A DNA stretch of 64,000 nt from Erythrobacteraceae bacterium WH01K (lineage in GTDB: Bacteria > Pseudomonadota > Alphaproteobacteria > Sphingomonadales > Sphingomonadaceae). The translations under genes were made by a program, and so were the position numbers. The number at the start of each line of letters is the position of its first letter. Within the stretch, counting starts at the first letter, position 1. The stretch spans positions 1,240,001 to 1,304,000 of the forward strand of contig CP115966.1 of assembly GCA_027941995.1 (NCBI GenBank). Reading direction: 5' to 3'. The notes beneath the pieces are model-generated. The model saw only the letters and a program-made list of their open reading frames with translations. It had not been told where the DNA came from and did not search any database. Positions 1 to 9,002 of this stretch are shown in pieces.

Positions 1-732
1 GTCGGGCTGAACCTGTCGTGGGAGACGCTGGAAGGCCTTTCAAAGCACAACGGGCCGGTGTCCGATCCCCATTGGGCGCTGGCTGCGCTCGACCGGGACT
101 ATTCTCTGGAACTCGGCGGCTGGCCCTCGCTCGAAGCGCAGGTCGCGGCGGTGGCGGACGATATCGCCTACGACAATCACGATATCGACGACGGGCTGCG
201 GGCGGGCTTCCTGAAGCTGGAGGACCTGCTTGAACTCGATTTCGTGGCCGAACTGTGGGACGCGGTCGTTCGCCGCCATCCCGATGCGCGGCAGGAAACA
301 CGGTTGCGGGAACTGGTACGCGACCAGATCGGGGTGATGGTCAACGACGTGATTGCCACGGCCACGGCCCGGATGGCCGGACTGACCTCGCGCGGGGACA
401 TTGCCACGCATGACGGGCCGGTTGCCGGGTTCTCGGACGCCATGTTCGAGCGCGAGCGGCGGCTCAAGGCCATCATGTACGAACGGTTCTATCTCCACCG
501 CGACCAGGTCGAGACGGCGGAGAAGGCGCGCAGCGTCATCCTGAAACTGTATGCCGCCTACGATCAGGACCCTGCCCTGATGGGCGGGCGCTGGACCGCA
601 ACGATGCCGTCGGCGGAGCCCGATCGCAGTCGCCATATCGTCGATTACATTGCCGGAATGACGGACAGCTACGCCATCGCTCGCCATGCCGCGATCTACG
701 GGACCACGCCGGAAGGTCTCAGCAATGTCTGA
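1..732 (+). CDS. dgt: Deoxyguanosinetriphosphate triphosphohydrolase-like protein, C-terminal part (5' truncated by window edge)
   Basis: The reading frame is open from base 1, so the start lies outside the window; 243 residues are visible. These proteins are HD-domain hydrolases that convert dGTP or other dNTPs to the nucleoside plus triphosphate. The visible part holds the helical stretch IAYDNHDIDDGLRAG, typical of the family near the last metal and phosphate ligands, followed by the helical C-terminal region with an ERRLKAIMYERFY-like segment. The N-terminal HD pair is not visible. The gene overlaps the next one by 8 bases, so the two are probably cotranscribed. The dGTPase-like family is secure from the motif; the exact nucleotide preference is not. 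Confidence 0.85.
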   Translation, partial: VGLNLSWETLEGLSKHNGPVSDPHWALAALDRDYSLELGGWPSLEAQVAAVADDIAYDNHDIDDGLRAGFLKLEDLLELDFVAELWDAVVRRHPDARQETRLRELVRDQIGVMVNDVIATATARMAGLTSRGDIATHDGPVAGFSDAMFERERRLKAIMYERFYLHRDQVETAEKARSVILKLYAAYDQDPALMGGRWTATMPSAEPDRSRHIVDYIAGMTDSYAIARHAAIYGTTPEGLSNV

Positions 733-1438
733 TCACGATCCTGCCGCGCCCACTCGCATCGTACTCGTCGGGGCGACGGGCCTGGTGGGCCGGGCCGTCA
801 TGGAAGCGTGCGTCGGCCGCGAGGATGTGCGTCTCGTCGCTATCTCCCGCCGCGAGGCCCCCATGCCCGATGGCGCGCGGATGGAGATGTTCGTGGCCGA
901 TCCCGCCGAATGGGGCCATGTCTTGAAGAAAGTCCGGGCGGAGGTCCTGGTGAGCGCGCTGGGCACCACGATCCGCAAGGTCGGCGGCGACAAGGACGCG
1001 TTTTATGCCGTCGATCACGACCTGGTGCTGCAAACGGCGCGAGCCGCGCATGATGCGGGACTGGAACGGATGGTCAGCGTCAGTTCGGTCGGGGCGAATG
1101 CGTTCTCCGACAATTTCTACCTCAAGACGAAGGGCGAGACGGAAAAGGCACTGGCCAAGGTCGGCTTTCGCCGGCTGGACATCCTGCGCCCGGGGCTTCT
1201 TCGCGGAACGCGCAAGGCGGACCTGCGCCCGCTGGAAGGGCTGGGGCGTATCGCCAGCCCGGTGGCCGACCTGGTCCTGCGCGGCAAATACGAGAAATAC
1301 CGCTCGATCCACGCCTCGACCATGGCGCACGCCGTGCTTGCGCTGGCCAAGCGGCGGACGCAGGGCAAGTTCGTGCATGAACACGAAGGCCTGCAGCGCG
1401 CGGCAAAGATGCTGCCCGAATTGGGCGGGGACGAGTAG
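725..1438 (+). CDS. Atypical short-chain dehydrogenase / NAD(P)-binding protein (HTATIP2/YbjT-like)
   Basis: This 237-residue Rossmann-fold protein begins with a nucleotide-binding glycine motif (GATGLVG) about ten residues in. A serine-rich strand (MVSVSSVGA) and a YLKTK segment match the YxxxK pattern of atypical SDRs. The segment LDILRPGLLRG after the active site is typical of the HTATIP2/NmrA-like oxidoreductases, whose substrates are mostly unknown. I chose the ATG at 725, which lies inside the last codons of the upstream dGTPase gene; a longer frame from 686 lies deep in that gene and is not needed. A hairpin terminator follows 32 bases after the stop. Family confident, substrate unknown. 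Confidence 0.85.
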   Translation: MSDHDPAAPTRIVLVGATGLVGRAVMEACVGREDVRLVAISRREAPMPDGARMEMFVADPAEWGHVLKKVRAEVLVSALGTTIRKVGGDKDAFYAVDHDLVLQTARAAHDAGLERMVSVSSVGANAFSDNFYLKTKGETEKALAKVGFRRLDILRPGLLRGTRKADLRPLEGLGRIASPVADLVLRGKYEKYRSIHASTMAHAVLALAKRRTQGKFVHEHEGLQRAAKMLPELGGDE

Positions 1439-1469
1439 CGCTCCCCAAGGCCCGACGAGGCGGATACGA

Positions 1470-1499
1470 AAACGCCCGCCGGATCAGGGGCGGGCGTTT
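1470..1499. terminator. Bidirectional hairpin terminator between convergent genes
   Basis: An 11-bp perfect inverted repeat (AAACGCCCGCC at 1470-1480 and its complement at 1489-1499, 8-base loop) sits between the end of the SDR gene and the end of the entericidin gene on the other strand. The A/T bases flanking both arms give a short T run on either strand, so it can serve both genes. Confidence 0.75.
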
Positions 1500-1521
1500 C
1501 GTTGCGTTCCGGTGGGCCGGA

Positions 1522-1650
1522 TCAGATGGCGCGGTCGCCTGCTTCACCGACGGATTCGATGTCGCGGCCCGCGCCCTTGACCGTGTTACAGGCCGTTGCG
1601 GTAAGAGCGATCGAAGCGATGCCAGCGGCGAGAAGTACCTTGCGAACCAT
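1522..1650 (-). CDS. Entericidin EcnA/B-family small lipoprotein
   Basis: This 42-residue gene starts MVRKVLLAAGIASIALTATA and then has the lipidation cysteine at position 21, followed by NTVKGAGRDIES. That is the entericidin pattern: a short signal peptide, a lipobox (ATAC), and a hydrophilic tail of about 20 residues. Entericidins are tiny inner or outer membrane lipoproteins; in enteric bacteria the EcnA/EcnB pair acts as antidote and toxin tied to stationary-phase lysis. In alphaproteobacteria a single copy is common and its role is unclear. The start is the only ATG giving a signal peptide. A terminator follows the stop. Only one member is present, so a toxin/antidote pair is not supported here. 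Confidence 0.85.
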   Translation of the reverse strand: MVRKVLLAAGIASIALTATACNTVKGAGRDIESVGEAGDRAI

Positions 1651-1748
1651 TGAATATTCCTTTCATCAAACAAACGTCGATGCATCCGAACGGACTGCTG
1701 CGCAAAGCACGGCTTCTCGTACGCCCACCTGATAGATGCCCAGATAGA

Positions 1749-1994
1749 ATGCCGATGATCCCCGATTGGTTCCACAAGCTGATATTCGTGAGCGATGCCG
1801 CGCGCGTCGCGCTGGCAGGCGGCGCTTTCCTGCTGCTGGCGCTATTCGCCATGCTGGCGGAGAGATGGCGCAATGCCCGCACCCGAATAGACCGGATCGG
1901 CTGGGTGCCGTGGACGGGCATCTTCCTGTTTTCCGCCGTCATCGGCGGCGGCCTTCTGGCGCTGGCTATCCCTGCCCTGATGCAAGGCGGCTGA
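1749..1994 (+). CDS. Small two-helix membrane protein of unknown function
   Basis: An 81-residue protein begins MPMIPDWFHKLIFVSDAARV. It has a first hydrophobic segment at about residues 19-37, a basic loop (RWRNARTRIDR), and a second hydrophobic segment at about 53-76. It is predicted to sit in the inner membrane as a hairpin. An in-frame ATG at 1650 exists, but the residues before 1749 are not protein-like and overlap the entericidin start. A start at 1755 is equally possible. It ends 6 bases before the convergent end of cpaF. I do not recognise a named family. Confidence 0.65.
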   Translation: MPMIPDWFHKLIFVSDAARVALAGGAFLLLALFAMLAERWRNARTRIDRIGWVPWTGIFLFSAVIGGGLLALAIPALMQGG

Positions 1995-2000
1995 ACCGCG

Positions 2001-3527
2001 TCAGAGACACGCTTCCAGATACGCTTGGTCGAACCCGAACTGGCGCGCTTTTTCCAGCGTATAGGGCCTGAGGCCACTCGCGCGGAATTCGCCGATGATC
2101 TTGCCGTCTTCGCTCTCGTCGAGATATTCGAACTTGAAGAGCTCCTGCGTCACGATCACGTCGCCTTCCATGCCGATGACCTCCGTGATCCCGGTGGTGC
2201 GGCGCGAACCGTCGCGCAGGCGTTTCACCTGCACGATCAGGTCGACGGATTCGGCGATCTGGCGGCTGATGGCTTCCTTCGGGATCTTGATGTCGCCCAT
2301 CAGGATCATGTTTTCCATACGGCCGAGGCATTCGCGCGCCGAGTTGGCGTGAAGCGTACACATGGAGCCGTCATGGCCGGTGTTCATGGCGGCGAGAAGG
2401 TCGAAACATTCCGCGCCGCGAATCTCACCCAGGATGATGCGGTCGGGGCGCATACGCAGGGCGTTCTTCACCAGGTCGCCGATGGTGATCGCGCCTTGCC
2501 CTTCCAGGTTCGGCGGGCGCGTTTCCAGCGGCAGCCAGTGCGGCTGCTGCAGGCGGAGTTCTGCCGCATCCTCAATGGTCAGGACGCGCTCGCCCGGGTC
2601 GATCATCTTCGACAGGGCGTTGAGCATGGTGGTCTTACCCGAACCCGTACCGCCCGAAATGACGATGTTCATGCGGCAGGCGCCCGCGATTTTCAGCGCG
2701 GTACACATCTTGTCGCTCATGGAACCGAACTCCTTGAGCATGTCGAGGGTGATCGGTTTTTCGGAGAACTTACGAATGGAAATCGCGGTGCCGCGCAGGC
2801 TGAGCGGGGGCACGATCACGTTCACACGGCTGCCGTCCTTCAGGCGGGCGTCGGCCAGCGGTGTCGTCTGGTCGACGCGGCGTCCCACCTGGTTCACGAT
2901 GCGCTGGGCGATCTGGAACAGATGCTGTTCGTCGCGGAACCGGATCGGGGCGATGACCAGCTTGCCCTTTTTCTCGATGTAGGTCTGGTCCGGACCGTTG
3001 ACCATGATGTCCGATACGTCGGGATCGTTCAGCAGCTCTTCCAGCGGACCGAAGCCCAACAATTCGTCGATCAGGACCTTTTCCAGCGCGAACTGCTCGC
3101 GCCGGTTCAGCGTGACCTTCAGTTCGGCCAGCACTTCCATAATGATCGGGCGGAATTCTTCCGACAGCTCTTCCTTGGAAAGCGTGGCGGCCGCTTCGGG
3201 ATCGACGCGTTCGAGCAGGCGGGGGAGCACCTGTTCCTTGATCTTGTGGACGCTGGCTTCGAAGCCGCCAATTTCCTGCTGTTCATGGATCGCGTTGGCG
3301 CGGTCCGCGAGGCGGGTCATCGCGTCGTCCCTGTTCGGCTGTCCAGCGGACGCGCCCGGCACGTCCGCCGCGCTGTCGCCGGGCAAAGGCGGGAACTGTT
3401 CTCCGCCGGGAGGGCGCGCCTGTTCGGCCGGTTTCGCATTGCCGCCACCCTTCATGGGCCGCGCGACGCCAAAAGACGAACGACCACCCGCTGGCCCGTT
3501 CCTGCGTCCGAATGCACTCATTTCCAT
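2001..3527 (-). CDS. cpaF: CpaF/TadA-family secretion ATPase for Flp (tad) pili
   Basis: A 508-residue type II/IV secretion hexameric ATPase. The first ~80 residues are a proline/glycine-rich tail. The N-terminal all-alpha domain runs to about 230, followed by the RecA-like core: Walker A GGTGSGKTT at 292-300, Asp box near 320, Walker B DRIILGE at 362-368, and a His box HDGSMCTLHAN at about 385-395. CpaF powers assembly of Flp-type pili with the CpaA/B/C/E and TadB/C/D proteins. None of these lies beside it: the flanking genes are a small membrane protein and an EamA transporter, both on the other strand. An alternative start at 3521 has better spacing from the GGGGGA upstream. Confidence 0.93.
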   Translation of the reverse strand: MEMSAFGRRNGPAGGRSSFGVARPMKGGGNAKPAEQARPPGGEQFPPLPGDSAADVPGASAGQPNRDDAMTRLADRANAIHEQQEIGGFEASVHKIKEQVLPRLLERVDPEAAATLSKEELSEEFRPIIMEVLAELKVTLNRREQFALEKVLIDELLGFGPLEELLNDPDVSDIMVNGPDQTYIEKKGKLVIAPIRFRDEQHLFQIAQRIVNQVGRRVDQTTPLADARLKDGSRVNVIVPPLSLRGTAISIRKFSEKPITLDMLKEFGSMSDKMCTALKIAGACRMNIVISGGTGSGKTTMLNALSKMIDPGERVLTIEDAAELRLQQPHWLPLETRPPNLEGQGAITIGDLVKNALRMRPDRIILGEIRGAECFDLLAAMNTGHDGSMCTLHANSARECLGRMENMILMGDIKIPKEAISRQIAESVDLIVQVKRLRDGSRRTTGITEVIGMEGDVIVTQELFKFEYLDESEDGKIIGEFRASGLRPYTLEKARQFGFDQAYLEACL

Positions 3528-3700
3528 CGTCCCCCGGATAAATCCGCTAAGCTTGATCCGGCCTCACACGCTTATGGCGAAGGAGGCCTTTCTGGAATTG
3601 GTGAATAGGATGGAAACCTTATTTTTTTCCTAAATGGCGCGGTGGCTATGGCCCGCGTGTATGTGCTGGACTAAGCGCTGCGCATGATCCGGACCCCCCG

Positions 3701-4621
3701 ATGAGAGATAGCGAACGCACGGGACTGATGCTGGCGGCGGCAGGATTTGCCACGCTGTCGGTCGGCGATGCAGTGATCAAGACGATGGCGGGTGAATGGC
3801 CGCCGCTGGCGGTTGCCGCCTTGCGGTTCTCGCTCGGCGCGATCGGGCTGTCCGTATTGCTGTTCGTGAAGGAAGGGGCGCGTGCATTTCGTCCGAAGAA
3901 TCCCTGGCTGCAAGCGGGAAGGGGGTTCTGCCTTGCCGCGGCCAGCCTGTGCTTCTTCAGCGCGGTCTTCGTGATGCCGCTTGCCTCGGCCATGGCGCTG
4001 GCCTTTGTCGCGCCGGTCCTGACCGCCGTTTTCAGCGCAATTTTCCTGAAAGAGGCGATCCGTTTGCCAGTTGTCGCAGCCAGCGTCATCGCGCTGTGCG
4101 GCGTTGCGCTGGTCCTGCGCCCGAATGTCGCGGCGCTGGGCCCGGCAGCGTTCCTGCCGCTGGCCTCCGCCCTGTTTTTCAGCCTGATGATCGTCGCCAA
4201 CCGGGCAGCCGGCGGGCAGGGCAGCGCGCTCTCGATGCAGGCGTTCATGGCGATCGTCGCAGCGCCGCTGCTGGTCGTGGCGGCGTTTGCCGGGCATGTG
4301 AGCGGGATCGAGAGCCTGCGCGTCGATATGCCGGAATGGAGCGTGATCGTGCGCTGCCTGATCGTCGCGGTCACCGCCAGCACGGCGCACTGGCTGGTCT
4401 TCCTGGGCACCGAAAGGGCGGGTGCATCGACCATTGCGCCGACCACCTATCTCCAGATGCTGGTTGCGATCACGCTGGGCTGGTGGTGGTTCGGCGACGT
4501 GCCCGACGCGGTGACGCTGGCAGGCGGCGCGGTCATCATCTGTGCAGGCCTTATCCTGTGGCGCAGCACGCCTGCCGGGGCGGCAACGAAGGTAAGCGTT
4601 GCGAAAGGGACCGCGCGATAG
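3701..4621 (+). CDS. EamA-family (DMT superfamily) transporter
   Basis: This 306-residue protein consists of about ten hydrophobic helices in two repeated EamA units, the standard layout of drug/metabolite exporters. The first repeat begins right after the start (GLMLAAAGFATLSVGDAVIK) and ends around SVIALCGVALVLRP; the second begins near GPAAFLPLASALFFSLMIVAN and ends near LAGGAVIICAGLILW. Members export amino acids, nucleosides or unidentified metabolites; the substrate cannot be read from sequence. The start at 3701 places helix 1 at residue 8. It is divergent from cpaF, with a 173-base gap that should carry both promoters. It is followed by glmS on the same strand after 74 bases. Confidence 0.88.
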   Translation: MRDSERTGLMLAAAGFATLSVGDAVIKTMAGEWPPLAVAALRFSLGAIGLSVLLFVKEGARAFRPKNPWLQAGRGFCLAAASLCFFSAVFVMPLASAMALAFVAPVLTAVFSAIFLKEAIRLPVVAASVIALCGVALVLRPNVAALGPAAFLPLASALFFSLMIVANRAAGGQGSALSMQAFMAIVAAPLLVVAAFAGHVSGIESLRVDMPEWSVIVRCLIVAVTASTAHWLVFLGTERAGASTIAPTTYLQMLVAITLGWWWFGDVPDAVTLAGGAVIICAGLILWRSTPAGAATKVSVAKGTAR

Positions 4622-4695
4622 TGCAATGGTAGGAAATTACAGCTAACAGGCTGCCAACCTTACCCACCTCAAGACCAGCAGGAAGATTTTAGCCG

Positions 4696-6519
4696 ATGTG
4701 TGGAATTATCGGGATTGCGGGCGCGGCGCCCGTTGCGGACCGGTTGGTCGATGGCCTGAAGCGGATGGAATATCGCGGCTATGACAGCGCCGGGATCTGC
4801 ACCCTGCATGACGGCGACCTTATCCGCCGCCGGGCGGAGGGCAAGCTCGCCAATCTGGTGGAGGAACTGGCAGGCAATCCCGCGCCCGGCCATGTCGGCA
4901 TCGCCCATACCCGCTGGGCCACCCATGGCGCGCCCACGGCGGCCAACGCGCATCCCCATGCGACCGATCACGTCGCGCTGGTCCACAACGGCATCATCGA
5001 AAATTTCCGCGCCCTGCGCGAGGAGTTGCAGGCCGACGGACGGACGCTGGAAAGCGATACCGACAGCGAAGTCGTCGCGCATCTCGTGTCCCGCGAGGTG
5101 GAGAACGGTGCCTCCCCGCAGGATGCCGTCCAGACCGTCCTGCCGCGCCTTCGCGGTGCCTTCGCGCTGGCCATCGCGTTCCGGGACCATCCCGACCTCT
5201 TGATCGGCTCGCGGCTGGGTTCCCCGCTGGTCGTCGGCTATGGCGAGGGCGAGATGTATCTCGGGTCCGACGCGCTGGCGCTCGCCCCGCTGACGCAGAA
5301 GATCAGCTATCTCGAGGAAGGCGACTGGGTCGCCATCACTCGCGACACCGCGCAGGTCTTCGACGGCGAGAATGCGCCGGTCGAACGTCCTATCGTGGCA
5401 TCCGGCGCATCGGCCGCGGCGGTCGAGAAGGGCAATTATCGCCACTTCATGCAGAAAGAGATCTTCGAGCAGCCGACCGTCGTCGCCCAGACGCTGGCCA
5501 GCTATGTCCGGCAGAGCGACGACAGCGTTGCCCTGCCGCAGATCGATTTCGACCTATCGAGCGTGAAGCGCATCACCATCGTTGCCTGCGGCACGTCCTA
5601 TTACGCAGGCATGGTCGCGAAATACTGGTTCGAACAGTTCGCCCGCGTTCCGGTCGATGTCGATGTGGCGTCCGAGTTCCGGTACCGGGAACCGGTGCTG
5701 GAAGAGGGCGGCCTGTCGCTGTTCATCTCGCAGAGCGGGGAAACGGCCGACACGCTGGCGGCGCTTCGCCACTGCAAGCAGGCCGGCCAGACCATCGCCG
5801 CAGTCGTCAACGTGCCCACCAGTTCCATGGCGCGCGAGGCGGACCTGCTGCTGCCTACCCATGCCGGCCCGGAAATCGGTGTCGCCAGCACCAAGGCGTT
5901 CGCCTGCCAGCTGGCGGTCCTGGCCGCTCTTGCAGCCCATCTGGCGGTAAAGAACGGCCACATGACGCGCGCGGAAGAGGAAGAGGTGGTCCATCACCTG
6001 CTGGAAGCGCCGGCCGCCCTGAACGCAGCGCTGGACCACGACGAGGATATTGCCGGAATGGCGCACCTCATCGCGCCCGCGCGGGATGTGCTCTATCTGG
6101 GCCGCGGACCGGACTATCCGATGGCGATGGAAGGCGCGCTGAAACTGAAGGAAATTAGCTACATCCACGCAGAGGGATATGCATCGGGCGAGATGAAGCA
6201 CGGCCCCATCGCGCTGATCGACGAGCATGTGCCCGTCATCGTCCTCGCGCCCAGCGGACCACTGTTCGAGAAGACCGTGTCGAACATGCAGGAAGTGCGC
6301 GCCCGCGGCGGGCAGATCGTGCTGATCTCGGACGAGGAAGGTCTGGCCGAAGCGGGCGAGGGATGCCTGGCGACGATCCAGATGCCGAAAGTGCATCCGC
6401 TGATCGCGCCGCTGGTCTACGCGGTTCCGGTGCAGCTGCTGGCTTATCACGTGGCCGTGGCCAAGGGCACGGATGTCGACCAGCCGCGCAATCTCGCCAA
6501 GTCGGTGACGGTGGAATAA
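4696..6519 (+). CDS. glmS: Glutamine--fructose-6-phosphate aminotransferase (isomerizing)
   Basis: A 607-residue enzyme that makes glucosamine-6-phosphate from fructose-6-phosphate and glutamine, the first step towards UDP-GlcNAc for peptidoglycan and lipopolysaccharide. The mature N-terminal nucleophile Cys2 is present (MCGIIGIAG), with the class II glutamine amidotransferase domain over about residues 2-220 (HTRWATHG, NGIIEN). Two SIS sugar-isomerase domains follow (CGTSYYAG, SQSGETADT, and SYIHAEGYASGEMKHG in the second). The C-terminus LAKSVTVE is the strongly conserved end that closes over the isomerase site. Length matches the family (about 607-610). No glmS ribozyme-like sequence was noticed upstream, nor expected in this group. 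Confidence 0.97.
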   Translation: MCGIIGIAGAAPVADRLVDGLKRMEYRGYDSAGICTLHDGDLIRRRAEGKLANLVEELAGNPAPGHVGIAHTRWATHGAPTAANAHPHATDHVALVHNGIIENFRALREELQADGRTLESDTDSEVVAHLVSREVENGASPQDAVQTVLPRLRGAFALAIAFRDHPDLLIGSRLGSPLVVGYGEGEMYLGSDALALAPLTQKISYLEEGDWVAITRDTAQVFDGENAPVERPIVASGASAAAVEKGNYRHFMQKEIFEQPTVVAQTLASYVRQSDDSVALPQIDFDLSSVKRITIVACGTSYYAGMVAKYWFEQFARVPVDVDVASEFRYREPVLEEGGLSLFISQSGETADTLAALRHCKQAGQTIAAVVNVPTSSMAREADLLLPTHAGPEIGVASTKAFACQLAVLAALAAHLAVKNGHMTRAEEEEVVHHLLEAPAALNAALDHDEDIAGMAHLIAPARDVLYLGRGPDYPMAMEGALKLKEISYIHAEGYASGEMKHGPIALIDEHVPVIVLAPSGPLFEKTVSNMQEVRARGGQIVLISDEEGLAEAGEGCLATIQMPKVHPLIAPLVYAVPVQLLAYHVAVAKGTDVDQPRNLAKSVTVE

Positions 6520-6590
6520 TCGTTCCCGGGGGGCGAATTGGGGTCCTATCCTTAACTGCCCTCTAACCTTTGAGGGTTAGCGGCGGACGG

Positions 6591-8942
6591 GTGACCGCCT
6601 CCGCTCCAAATCGCCGGGCCTTCCCGAAAAAACTTCCGCTCGCGAGCCTGCTGGGCCTGCGTGAGGAGGGCGATCTCGATTGGCCCCGGCTGCGGGCGAT
6701 CCAGCACTCCGTGCCGGCATCGAAAATCGTGGTTCGCATGGCAAGCCATGCCACGCTTGCCCTTGTCACGGCGACCATCCTCTACCCCATCGTGCCGATC
6801 GCGATCCTGATCGGCTGGATTGCGTTCATGGCCGCGTCGCTGGGCTTGATGTTCCAGGCCGACATGAACCTGCAGGCGAAACCGGGTCGCACGCTCAGCA
6901 AGGGGGCTGCCGCGCGCCACTTGCGCGGCACGATCTCCGCCGCCCTGGCATGGAGCCTTGCCAGCCCATTGGCGCTGTATTTCGGGACGCCCGCCGATGT
7001 GCTCGCAGTCTGGGCCGTCATCGCTGCCGTCATTACCGGGATTACCATCACGCTGGGTACGGCGCCCATGGGCGCGATCCTGTTCTCCGTCATCGTGATG
7101 GTCCCGGGCGCCGTGTCGCTACTCGCGGCGGGGTATCTCTCTGCGGCATTTGCAGCAGGCGTCATGCTGCCCATCGCGTGCTGGGGCTTCATCGTGCGTG
7201 CCGACACCTTCCTGCGTGGCAGCCTTGCCGAAGACGGCATGAACGAGCGGTCGGAAGTCGTGTCGCTGCTGCTGCGCGAATTCGAGGAAAACGAGGCCGA
7301 CTGGCTGTGGCAGATCGATACCTCGCGGCGCATTCGCTCCGCTTCCCCGCGCTTCGCGTTTGCGCTGGGGCTGGATTCTGCCGATGTCGAGGGCAAGCCG
7401 TTTCTCGAGCTCATCTCGGGCGAGCATTGGGAAACCGGCCAGTTTCCGACCAGTCTCCATGACCTCGCCGAACGCCTGAAGCGCCGCGAAAGCTTCTCTG
7501 CGCTGCTGGTCAAGGTGACGATCAACGGCAAGAACCGCTGGTGGGAGCTGTCGGGCACGCCGATGCTGGATAACCACGGCAAGCATGTGGGCTTCCGCGG
7601 CGTCGGGTCCGACGTGACCGAACAGCGCGAATCGACCGAGAAGATCGCCTACCTGGCGCGCTACGACACGCTGACCAAGCTGCCGAACCGCCTGATGCTG
7701 AACGAATCGCTGGGCGATGCGATGCGCTATGCCCGCCAATGGCGTTCGCGCTGCGCGTTCCTGATGATCGACCTCGACCGGTTCAAGCAGGTCAACGATT
7801 CGCTTGGTCACCAGGTCGGCGACCGGTTGCTGGAAAAGGTCGCCGAACGGCTGAAGGAAATCTGCGGCGAGAACGAAATCTGCGGCCGCCTGGGCGGCGA
7901 CGAATTCGCCATCGTCATCCGCGAAGCGTCCGACCCCGCCGTCGTATCGAAAGTCGCCAACAGGATCATCTCGCGCCTGTCGGAGCCCTATGCCGTCGAT
8001 AACCATACGCTTTTTGTCGGGGCGAGTGTGGGTTCCGCCGTGGCCCCGCGCGACGGCAAGTCGGTCGAGGAACTGATGCGCAATGCCGACCTCGCGCTCT
8101 ACCGGTCCAAGGACGAGGGCGGCGGCGAGCACTTCACCTACGAGCCCGCCCTGCATGCATCGGCAGAAGAACGCCGCCAGCTGGAGTTCTCGCTACGCAA
8201 GGCGCTGGAGCGGAACGAATTGCTGCTGCATTACCAGCCGGTGGTGAATGCAGGGTCGGAAGACCTCGTCGGTTTCGAAGCGCTGGTGCGCTGGAACAGC
8301 CGGGACCACGGTTTCGTCAGCCCGGCCAAGTTCATCCCGCTGGCAGAGGAAACCCGCCTGATCGTGCCGATCGGCACCTGGGTCCTGCAGCGGGCGTGCA
8401 TGGAAGCGGCCAAGTGGCCTTCGCATGTCCGGGTCAACATCAACGTCTCGCCGGAACAGCTGCTGGAGCCCGGTTTCCCGAACACGGTCGTCCAGGCCCT
8501 GTCCCGCGCCAATCTCGACCCGCAAAGGCTCGAGATCGAAGTCACGGAAAGCATCTTCCTGCGCGATGCCAGTGTCGCCCGCGCCGCGCTGGAACAGGTG
8601 ATGGCGCTGGGCTGCCAGATCGCGCTCGACGATTTCGGGACCGGCTACTCCTCGCTCGGCTATATCAGGGAACTGCGCTTCTCCACGATCAAGGTCGATC
8701 GCACCTTCGTGCAGGGCGCTGCGCAGGGCGCGCGCGAGAGCGAGGCCATCATCCGCGCCGTTGTCGCCATGGCGCAGAGCCTCGACATGACGACCACGGC
8801 GGAAGGCGTGGAAACGGCCGGTGAGGCGGAGATGATCCGCAACATGGGCTGTACCAAGATCCAGGGATATTATTTCGGCCGTCCGATGCCGGTGGACGAA
8901 GTGCATTCCGTGCTGCGTCACCAGCAGCAAATGAGGGCCTAG
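6591..8942 (+). CDS. Membrane-bound PAS-GGDEF-EAL cyclic-di-GMP protein
   Basis: About 783 residues. The N-terminal region (about 50-200) has five or six hydrophobic helices, followed by a PAS-like sensor domain (about 225-345) ending at a FRGVGSDVTEQRE boundary. The GGDEF diguanylate cyclase motif is intact at about residue 435. The EAL phosphodiesterase domain is also intact: EAL at 563-565, plus NVSPEQ, EVTES, DDFGTGYSS and AEGVE. Both activities are therefore possible. I chose GTG 6591; an in-frame TTG at 6570 is the alternative, and neither has an ideal ribosome-binding site. It shares its layout with the protein at 44547-46940. The membrane region is unlike the known MHYT or MASE names I could recognise with confidence. 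Confidence 0.88.
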   Translation: MTASAPNRRAFPKKLPLASLLGLREEGDLDWPRLRAIQHSVPASKIVVRMASHATLALVTATILYPIVPIAILIGWIAFMAASLGLMFQADMNLQAKPGRTLSKGAAARHLRGTISAALAWSLASPLALYFGTPADVLAVWAVIAAVITGITITLGTAPMGAILFSVIVMVPGAVSLLAAGYLSAAFAAGVMLPIACWGFIVRADTFLRGSLAEDGMNERSEVVSLLLREFEENEADWLWQIDTSRRIRSASPRFAFALGLDSADVEGKPFLELISGEHWETGQFPTSLHDLAERLKRRESFSALLVKVTINGKNRWWELSGTPMLDNHGKHVGFRGVGSDVTEQRESTEKIAYLARYDTLTKLPNRLMLNESLGDAMRYARQWRSRCAFLMIDLDRFKQVNDSLGHQVGDRLLEKVAERLKEICGENEICGRLGGDEFAIVIREASDPAVVSKVANRIISRLSEPYAVDNHTLFVGASVGSAVAPRDGKSVEELMRNADLALYRSKDEGGGEHFTYEPALHASAEERRQLEFSLRKALERNELLLHYQPVVNAGSEDLVGFEALVRWNSRDHGFVSPAKFIPLAEETRLIVPIGTWVLQRACMEAAKWPSHVRVNINVSPEQLLEPGFPNTVVQALSRANLDPQRLEIEVTESIFLRDASVARAALEQVMALGCQIALDDFGTGYSSLGYIRELRFSTIKVDRTFVQGAAQGARESEAIIRAVVAMAQSLDMTTTAEGVETAGEAEMIRNMGCTKIQGYYFGRPMPVDEVHSVLRHQQQMRA

Positions 8943-8971
8943 GCCAGCACCGACCGGGTGCGTGCTGAAAC

Positions 8972-9002
8972 CAGGCTCTCGGATCAGGCTCTCGGATCAG
9001 GC
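8972..9002. repeat. 13-bp tandem duplication across the purQ stop codon
   Basis: The unit CAGGCTCTCGGAT occurs at 8972-8984 and again at 8985-8997, followed by a 5-base partial copy. The purQ stop codon (8997-8999) lies in the partial copy junction, so the repeat reproduces the sequence just after the gene's end. It lies in the 54-base gap between two convergent genes. Confidence 0.85.

Noticed and set aside
2025-3608. A 527-codon open frame on the plus strand opposite cpaF
   Set aside because: Composition of a reverse shadow; cpaF has Walker A, Walker B and His box in the other frame.
4622-4695. A glmS ribozyme or other riboswitch before glmS
   Set aside because: The 74-base gap is too short for the glmS ribozyme and shows no such fold.
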